Assembly: GCA_900548905.1 (NCBI GenBank)
Contig: URMK01000029.1
Coordinates: forward strand, 1 to 64,000
Source of the DNA: an uncultured Lachnospiraceae bacterium
GTDB taxonomy: Bacteria > Bacillota > Clostridia > Lachnospirales > Lachnospiraceae
Reading direction: 5' to 3'
DNA: 64,000 bases
Shown here: piece after piece, positions 58,968 through 64,000 of the stretch
How the letters are laid out: each line of letters starts with the position of its first letter
Numbering within the stretch: position 1 is the stretch's first letter
The notes under the pieces: generated by a model
Database searches by the model: none
The model's input: the letters and a program-made list of their open reading frames with translations, nothing else
Told to the model about the DNA's origin: nothing
Translations under genes and position numbers: made by a program

Positions 58968-60635
58968 ATGAAAAAAAATAAGGTATTATTTGGTTCTGCG
59001 GACAGAGTAGATGCGGGCAGGACCAGACTGAAGGGCAGAATAGGGGAAATGGAGCAGAGGGTTTTACACAGGCTCCGGGGACCGGAATTCAATGAATTAT
59101 TTTTGATAGCGGATCTTGATTTTAATCAAAAACGCTGGTTCACGAATTACAGCGGAGATATATCCGGACGTTTTCTGGAGGTGATGTCGCTTGCCGGAAA
59201 CGGGGATAAGGGTTATCATCCGGCCCTTTCCTTTATGCTGGAAGAGATTCCGGAAAACCAGAGGGATGGGGGGCATTTCGGCATTCCGGTTGACTGGAGC
59301 CGGCCTATTGATTATGAACAGCCTATGCCGGACGGTACACAGCCTCCGGTTCCCCGGATGATGCCGATTCTGTGGGGGAGCAGCAGAATGTTTCCCGGCC
59401 TGATAGAAGCATATCTGGCCTTTCAGGATGAAGCAATGCTTGCCTGTGCCAAAAAAATGGGAGATTTTTATATCAATACAAGAGAAGAACTTGCATCACC
59501 CATCCGGGTGGAGGAATACCATGCCACAGGCACCTATGCCGCGGGTTATGCCACCTGTTATTTCCCGGGGATGGAGGGGCTGGTAAGGCTTTATGAAGTC
59601 ACCGGGGAAGATCAATACCTGGATCAGGCCAGGTACATGGCAGATTTCAGAGAGAAATACGGGTTTGACCGGCTGCCCTTTGAACATACGCACGGATATC
59701 TCTGCTGCGTTTACAGCCTTTTGCTGATTTACAAAGAAAGCGGTGAAAAGCGATGGCTTTCCATGGCGGAGAAAAACTGGACGGATCTGGTGGAAGGCGG
59801 ATACGTGACGCCAAGCGGCGGGCTGCTGGAAAAAGGAGTGCCCGGATTTCACCGGGATGAAGGTTGTTCCCAGGCAGACTGGCTCAGGGTTAACTTATTA
59901 TTTTATGAATTGACGGGTGGGGTGAACTATCTGGATATGGCAGAACGTGTGCTTCATAACCAGTTTCGGATCAATCAGTGTGAAACGGGCGGATTCGGCC
60001 ACAGACGGGTACTCTATGATGAGTACGGAGTGGCAGGCTATGGGAAATATGAAGAAGAGGCATTGTGGTGCTGCGACTTCCACGGAGCGATGGCATTACA
60101 GAACCTGAAAAAGTATGTGGTAATGAAACAAAAAAAGAAGGACGGTTCTTATTTCATTCCTTTTTTGTTTGATTTTGAAGCGCAGAATGAAGAGGTGTCT
60201 GTCAGCGTGGAAGAGATCGGGACATCCGGCGGTCTGAAGAGATGGCGGATTATGGGGAAGGCAGAAAATACAGGAACGGAACACCCGGTGGAAATAGCCG
60301 TCCGTATCCCGGACTGGGCCGGGCCGTCCACCCTGTATGATGAGGGAGGAACTCCGCTTCCCGTAAGGATAGAAGCAAATATGCTGTACCTGCCAATCGG
60401 GAAAGAACCTGCGGTATATCTTTGGGAAGCCTTCTGCCCTGTATACCTGGAAGACAGATGCTTTCATAAAACACTTCCGGGACAGGAAGCGGAGAAAAAA
60501 GGCTGCATTCTGCGCCAGGGGCCTGATTTGCTGGCAGCCAGGATCGGGGAAACGCAGCCTGCGGTAGTAGGTCGGCTGGAGGATAACAGAGAGGCCGTAT
60601 ATATTTTCCATGTGTCCCCTTCCGCTGCTAAATGA
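58968..60635 (+). CDS. GH127-like beta-L-arabinofuranosidase family protein (DUF1680)
   Basis: This 555-residue cytoplasmic enzyme has an alpha-toroid domain with PVPRMMPILWGSSRMFPGLI and ATGTYAAGYATCYFPGMEGLVRLY, and a C-terminal beta-sandwich (VEIAVRIPDW). Active-site features of the family are visible: E298-x-C300 in RDEGCSQADW and the pair C368-C369 in EALWCCDFHG, equivalent to the Zn-binding E/C and CC of bifidobacterial HypBA1. It should release beta-L-arabinofuranose or a related sugar from an imported glycan. GGAAGGGGG precedes the ATG. It overlaps the convergent DUF1624 gene by eight bases. Confidence 0.88.
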   Translation: MKKNKVLFGSADRVDAGRTRLKGRIGEMEQRVLHRLRGPEFNELFLIADLDFNQKRWFTNYSGDISGRFLEVMSLAGNGDKGYHPALSFMLEEIPENQRDGGHFGIPVDWSRPIDYEQPMPDGTQPPVPRMMPILWGSSRMFPGLIEAYLAFQDEAMLACAKKMGDFYINTREELASPIRVEEYHATGTYAAGYATCYFPGMEGLVRLYEVTGEDQYLDQARYMADFREKYGFDRLPFEHTHGYLCCVYSLLLIYKESGEKRWLSMAEKNWTDLVEGGYVTPSGGLLEKGVPGFHRDEGCSQADWLRVNLLFYELTGGVNYLDMAERVLHNQFRINQCETGGFGHRRVLYDEYGVAGYGKYEEEALWCCDFHGAMALQNLKKYVVMKQKKKDGSYFIPFLFDFEAQNEEVSVSVEEIGTSGGLKRWRIMGKAENTGTEHPVEIAVRIPDWAGPSTLYDEGGTPLPVRIEANMLYLPIGKEPAVYLWEAFCPVYLEDRCFHKTLPGQEAEKKGCILRQGPDLLAARIGETQPAVVGRLEDNREAVYIFHVSPSAAK

Positions 60636-61395
60636 CCCCAATCCAGTCGAACACGGAAAAAACCGCCATCAATACCGGCTGGTGCAGCATATAAACCGGC
60701 AGTGTATATTTCCCGAGAAGCTCCAGCGGCCTGCATTTCGGCCTGGACAGCATGGCGGTGAAAGCACCGTTTACCGCCGTCAGAAGTTTCCAGATAAAAT
60801 ACCCGGTAAAAAACAGGAAGAGCCAGGGAAACAAGGGGAAATAATCCGTGGAATAAAAACCATCATAAGGAAACCCGAGAACCATCATCAGCCTCCCCTG
60901 GTACAAAAAGCGGGGGAGCGCAGCCAGCCGCAGCCCCTCAAAACCAAGATAGCCGGAGGAAATTTCACGGGTGAGCAGAAAAAGAAGAAAGCTTGCCGCA
61001 AGCCCCGGGAAAGCCGGAATCCGACGCAGGACGGGCTGCAGGACGGCGGTAATGAGGGTGGCAAGGCCGAAAAAGCTTAAGATCCCCATGATAACCAGGG
61101 AATCCGGCATGACAACAGCGGTTGCCAGGGTGATGAGCAGGCCGCAGCCGCTGAGAATAAGCCCTCTTTTTACCGGACGGCGCCCCAGGCAGAAGCACAT
61201 GCCGGATAAACAGATAAAGGTCCAGCAGATGCTCTGCTGCCACAGATACCCCGGTTCCTCGCGGAACCAGGGTATTTTTATATGAAACAGATAAGATAAA
61301 TCATAAGCTCCGTGATAGGCGATCATGCTCAGAAGCGTCAGCCCCCTCACCAGATCCAGAAGCGAATAACGGGTACGCACTTTTTTTGCGCTCAT
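60628..61395 (-). CDS. DUF1624 (heparan-alpha-glucosaminide N-acetyltransferase-like) membrane protein
   Basis: This 255-residue protein has about seven membrane helices. The start SLLDLVRGLTLLSMIAYHGAYDLSYLF matches DUF1624/acyltransferase_3-like proteins, with the conserved R and H of the RG...YH motif. The C-terminus ends YTLPVYMLHQPVLM. Members are thought to move acyl groups across the membrane onto sugars or lipids. The ATG overlaps the stop of the YfhO-like gene as ATGA, so the two are coupled and may act together on surface glycans. Confidence 0.88.
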   Translation of the reverse strand: MSAKKVRTRYSLLDLVRGLTLLSMIAYHGAYDLSYLFHIKIPWFREEPGYLWQQSICWTFICLSGMCFCLGRRPVKRGLILSGCGLLITLATAVVMPDSLVIMGILSFFGLATLITAVLQPVLRRIPAFPGLAASFLLFLLTREISSGYLGFEGLRLAALPRFLYQGRLMMVLGFPYDGFYSTDYFPLFPWLFLFFTGYFIWKLLTAVNGAFTAMLSRPKCRPLELLGKYTLPVYMLHQPVLMAVFSVFDWIGVI

Positions 61396-64000
61396 TCCGG
61401 TCCCTTTCCATTTTTCAAAGACGGTATGTCAGGCTGTGCCATAGCTTGGCCGGCCGGTGCGCCGCTGCCGGGAAGCCGCAGCCTGCGCCGTCTTTCCAAC
61501 ACGACAATAAGGATAAATGCGGCCAGGCTGAGCAGGCTGATAACGATTCCAAGGGCAAATCCGGTGGGGGAATAGTGCATTTCAATCGTATGCTCGCCCG
61601 GTTCCAGGGACAGGCTGATAAAGGTATCATCAAACAGCCCGGCCTGTACCTCTTCCCCGTCCACCCGTATCTTCCAGCCCGGTTCATAGGGGACGCTGAG
61701 GATCAGCTCTCCGGTCTGGCTTACATCAATATGGCCTTTGATATGTGTGGAATCAAAGGAGTCCACCGTCATGGTTTCCTGGCTCAGGATATCGATGGCC
61801 CGGGCCATAACCGTTTCGTCCAGGCGGTAGGCGGAAAGGCTTAACGAACTGCTGTCCTCGGAATGCAGAGAGATTACGTCCCCTTCGTCATGCCAGCCCA
61901 AATCACAGATATAGCGGTATTTCAGTTTGGTAAAGGATTTGGAAAGGGATTCCGATTCCATTTTCAGGGTATCCACCTTGCCGTTGTTTACATAAGCATA
62001 ATAGTGGCCGCTCTGCTCCACGGTTATGGTGGTGGCGCTGCCGTCCTCCTGGGTGCCGACACCGGCGAACAACGCTTCGTCCAGTCCCAGCGCCCGTATC
62101 ATCAGGTTCTGGGTTTCCACCGGATTGCTGCCCTCGCGGTCCAGCACCTTTTCCAGAACATCGGTCTGGGTATCTTCTATATTCCCCAGAAATTCATCCA
62201 GCATCCCCCCGTTTTCCGTTTCCGTCTCGTTTGGCTGCGCGGCGGTGTCCTCTCCGTTATCCCCGGAATTTCCCAGGGAGTTGCCGGAAGAGGTATTAAA
62301 CCCGGGATGATTGCTTACCATAAAGCCCAGAGGGAGAGTGTATTTGCATTCATACAGGTAGATATCCCCTTCGCTGTCAATCATCGTATACAGGTTCGGA
62401 TCCTCCTGTGAGGATTTGGAGAACATATACCGCACCGAAAGAAGGGAAGAGGTAAAGGGCGTCGCACCGTCAAAGCAGTAAAATACTTTGCTGTGGCTCA
62501 TCCCCAGCTTTTCATAGAACTCCTCCACATGGCCGTTTGCCGTGGAAGAGAATAAAGAAGCCGTGGGATAGCCGATCATGGTGCCGTCATTTTTGGTCAC
62601 CCGGCTGAACTTTTCAAACCGGTAAAAGTCCGGATCCTGTTCCTGGATCCGTTCCACCAATGTCCGGTAATTGTCATGGTTTTCCAGATACTTGCTGCGG
62701 CTGGTTACGGATACGCTGGTCTGGTACATATTGACGGAGGCTTCCGTCGTCACGGCCAGCAGTGTGAGGACAGCCAGCAGCTTCAGGCTGAAATTCCTTT
62801 TCTTATAATAATAGAGGAAAATCCCGTAAAGGCATAAAAATGCGGCCGTGAGCAGGAAGGTTTCCACAGGGAAGGCTTCCTCGCTGCCAATGAGCTTTTC
62901 ACACAGTAGGACAAAACCCAGGGAAAGGCAGAAGCTGATTCCCAACGCTTTGTAGGAGCACTCCCGGATGCGCAGGATCGCTTCGCAGCAGAGGGTGAGC
63001 AGCAGGAAAATGTACATAAAGGACTGTCTGCAGGGCAGGGAGTCCGGATAATTCATGCCGTGCCATATGAAATTCAGCATATTGGTGGAAAAGCTCACCA
63101 GCATAAAAGCCAGAAGGCCGATACGCAGCGCCTTATCCCGCAGGGAAATTTTCCCGTTGGCTATATAAAGGGGGACCAGAAGGAAAACCGCCACGCCGCA
63201 GTAGATATTCGGCCAGTGATCCAACCCCGTTTCCACAGCCACGTCCATACAATGCCGTGCCAGCATATCGATGGTGGAAAAATAAAAGGTCAGCTTGGAA
63301 GGGAAATTGATATCGCTGAATTTGGTCAGATGCAGCGCCGAATACTCCGGAATGAGCAGAATGGCGGCCATTCCTCCTGCCAAAGCGGAAAATAAGGCAA
63401 AACGCAGAAAAGCCTTCCCGATATGGCGGAAGGTATGGCATTTGGTCAGCAGCAGTACCAGGAAATACAGAACCAGGAAGATGCAGACCATAATGGATAT
63501 ATAGTAGTTGGACAGGATGCACAGCCCTAAGCTGATGCAGTACAGCTTGTATTTTCCTTCCGTTACCAGTTTTTCCAGCCCCAGGGCTATCAGCGGGAAC
63601 AGGAAAATACAGTCCAGCCACATGACATTCCAGTTGTAGGCGGCAAGATAGCCGGACATGGCGTAAAATACGGCGAAGGGGACCACAGCTACGCTCCGGG
63701 TCTTAAAATGTCTGGTTAGATACCAGGCGAAGGTAAAACCGCAGAAGCCGATTTTCAGGAGGACCAGATAGGACATGAATTCTATCAGGTACTGATCCGG
63801 AAACAGTACAACAAGCCAGTTGAACGGGCTTGCCATATAATAGGCATACAGCGCCAGGAAATTGGTTCCCACCCCCACATTCCAGGAATAACCCAGGCTT
63901 TCATTGTTCCGCAGCTTGCTCAGCATCTCCGAAAGAAAGGGGACATATTGATGGTACATGTCGGAATGCATAAAGCTTTCGTCACCGAAAGGGAAAATAC
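61392..64000 (-). CDS. YfhO-like multi-span membrane protein, N-terminus outside window
   Basis: At least 869 residues are visible and the frame stays open to the window edge (PFGDESFMHSDMYHQYVPF near the start). The N-terminal half has about 12-14 helices of the GT-C glycosyltransferase-like type, including GYSWNVGVGTNF and AYNWNVMWLD. A region of about 300 residues outside the membrane follows, with VSVPY- and GEHTIEMHYSPTG-type segments, and a final helix at about 820-845. YfhO of Bacillus is required for lipoteichoic-acid glycosylation, so a role in decorating a surface polymer is likely. It is the first gene of the unit with DUF1624. Confidence 0.88.
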   Translation of the reverse strand, partial: IFPFGDESFMHSDMYHQYVPFLSEMLSKLRNNESLGYSWNVGVGTNFLALYAYYMASPFNWLVVLFPDQYLIEFMSYLVLLKIGFCGFTFAWYLTRHFKTRSVAVVPFAVFYAMSGYLAAYNWNVMWLDCIFLFPLIALGLEKLVTEGKYKLYCISLGLCILSNYYISIMVCIFLVLYFLVLLLTKCHTFRHIGKAFLRFALFSALAGGMAAILLIPEYSALHLTKFSDINFPSKLTFYFSTIDMLARHCMDVAVETGLDHWPNIYCGVAVFLLVPLYIANGKISLRDKALRIGLLAFMLVSFSTNMLNFIWHGMNYPDSLPCRQSFMYIFLLLTLCCEAILRIRECSYKALGISFCLSLGFVLLCEKLIGSEEAFPVETFLLTAAFLCLYGIFLYYYKKRNFSLKLLAVLTLLAVTTEASVNMYQTSVSVTSRSKYLENHDNYRTLVERIQEQDPDFYRFEKFSRVTKNDGTMIGYPTASLFSSTANGHVEEFYEKLGMSHSKVFYCFDGATPFTSSLLSVRYMFSKSSQEDPNLYTMIDSEGDIYLYECKYTLPLGFMVSNHPGFNTSSGNSLGNSGDNGEDTAAQPNETETENGGMLDEFLGNIEDTQTDVLEKVLDREGSNPVETQNLMIRALGLDEALFAGVGTQEDGSATTITVEQSGHYYAYVNNGKVDTLKMESESLSKSFTKLKYRYICDLGWHDEGDVISLHSEDSSSLSLSAYRLDETVMARAIDILSQETMTVDSFDSTHIKGHIDVSQTGELILSVPYEPGWKIRVDGEEVQAGLFDDTFISLSLEPGEHTIEMHYSPTGFALGIVISLLSLAAFILIVVLERRRRLRLPGSGAPAGQAMAQPDIPSLKNGKGPE

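Noticed and set aside
1..64000. CRISPR array, prophage or complete insertion sequence
   Set aside because: No regularly spaced repeats, phage structural genes or standard transposase were seen; only Rpn-type nuclease genes, one MITE and palindromic repeats are present.

Overview
The window is a 64 kb stretch of chromosome with the character of a gut Lachnospiraceae or related Clostridia (inference). GC content is moderate, ribosome binding sites are strong and AGGAGG-like, and GTG/TTG starts are common. There are YesM/YesN sensor-regulator pairs beside Lpl-type sugar ABC transporters, a bacterial asnA, and a sigma-K-like promoter beside a cysteine-rich, coat-like protein. No rRNA, tRNA, CRISPR array, prophage or complete insertion sequence was recognised.

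Layout. 0-3 kb: an Rpn-type PD-(D/E)XK nuclease gene, a GH43-like glycosidase, thioredoxin and a DUF1905 protein. 3.2-6.8 kb: an ABC exporter, a 237 bp giant palindrome, a HAD hydrolase gene broken by an in-frame amber codon, and an AraC regulator. 7.1-11.9 kb: an intracellular uronate operon (kduI, kduD, a carbohydrate-binding protein, a heparinase II/III-like lyase, rhaM). 12.3-17 kb: a transglutaminase-like protein, a divergent pair of putative coat-related proteins, an AraC relic and a second Rpn gene. 17.4-20.4 kb: KDPG aldolase fused to a VOC-like domain, KDG kinase, and a WYL regulator; these complete the kduI/kduD route to pyruvate and glyceraldehyde 3-phosphate. 20.5-28 kb: a decayed Fe-S protein gene, three GNAT acetyltransferase genes (one with two domains), a thiol-redox operon (Rrf2, disulfide reductase, CcdA-TlpA fusion), and a third Rpn gene split by a 134 bp MITE. 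28-39 kb: asnA, a zinc-knuckle unknown, a two-component system next to a MacB/FtsX-like ABC transporter, a second giant palindrome, an ADP-ribosylglycohydrolase, and a TetR/flavodoxin pair. 39.5-48.5 kb and 51.7-60.6 kb: two parallel glycan modules, each with YesM kinase, YesN regulator, two permeases, a lipoprotein binding protein and a glycosidase (GH32-like in the first, GH127-like in the second). Between them lie AT-rich remnants, an RCC1-repeat lipoprotein and an FAD oxidoreductase. The end carries a DUF1624 acyltransferase-like membrane protein and a partial YfhO-like membrane protein.

The signals most worth follow-up are these. First, two giant palindromes (4976-5212 and 36062-36315) have unrelated arm sequences but a shared core, which suggests an undescribed mobile or RNA element family. 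Second, the MITE in the third Rpn gene has 13 bp inverted repeats and a 6 bp target duplication, and its precise removal restores an open frame of 301 codons. Third, all three Rpn genes have a strong Shine-Dalgarno and an in-frame ATG near the 3' end, consistent with nested C-terminal small proteins. Fourth, the uronate operon links a lyase to a rhamnose mutarotase, which hints at a rhamnose-glucuronate substrate.
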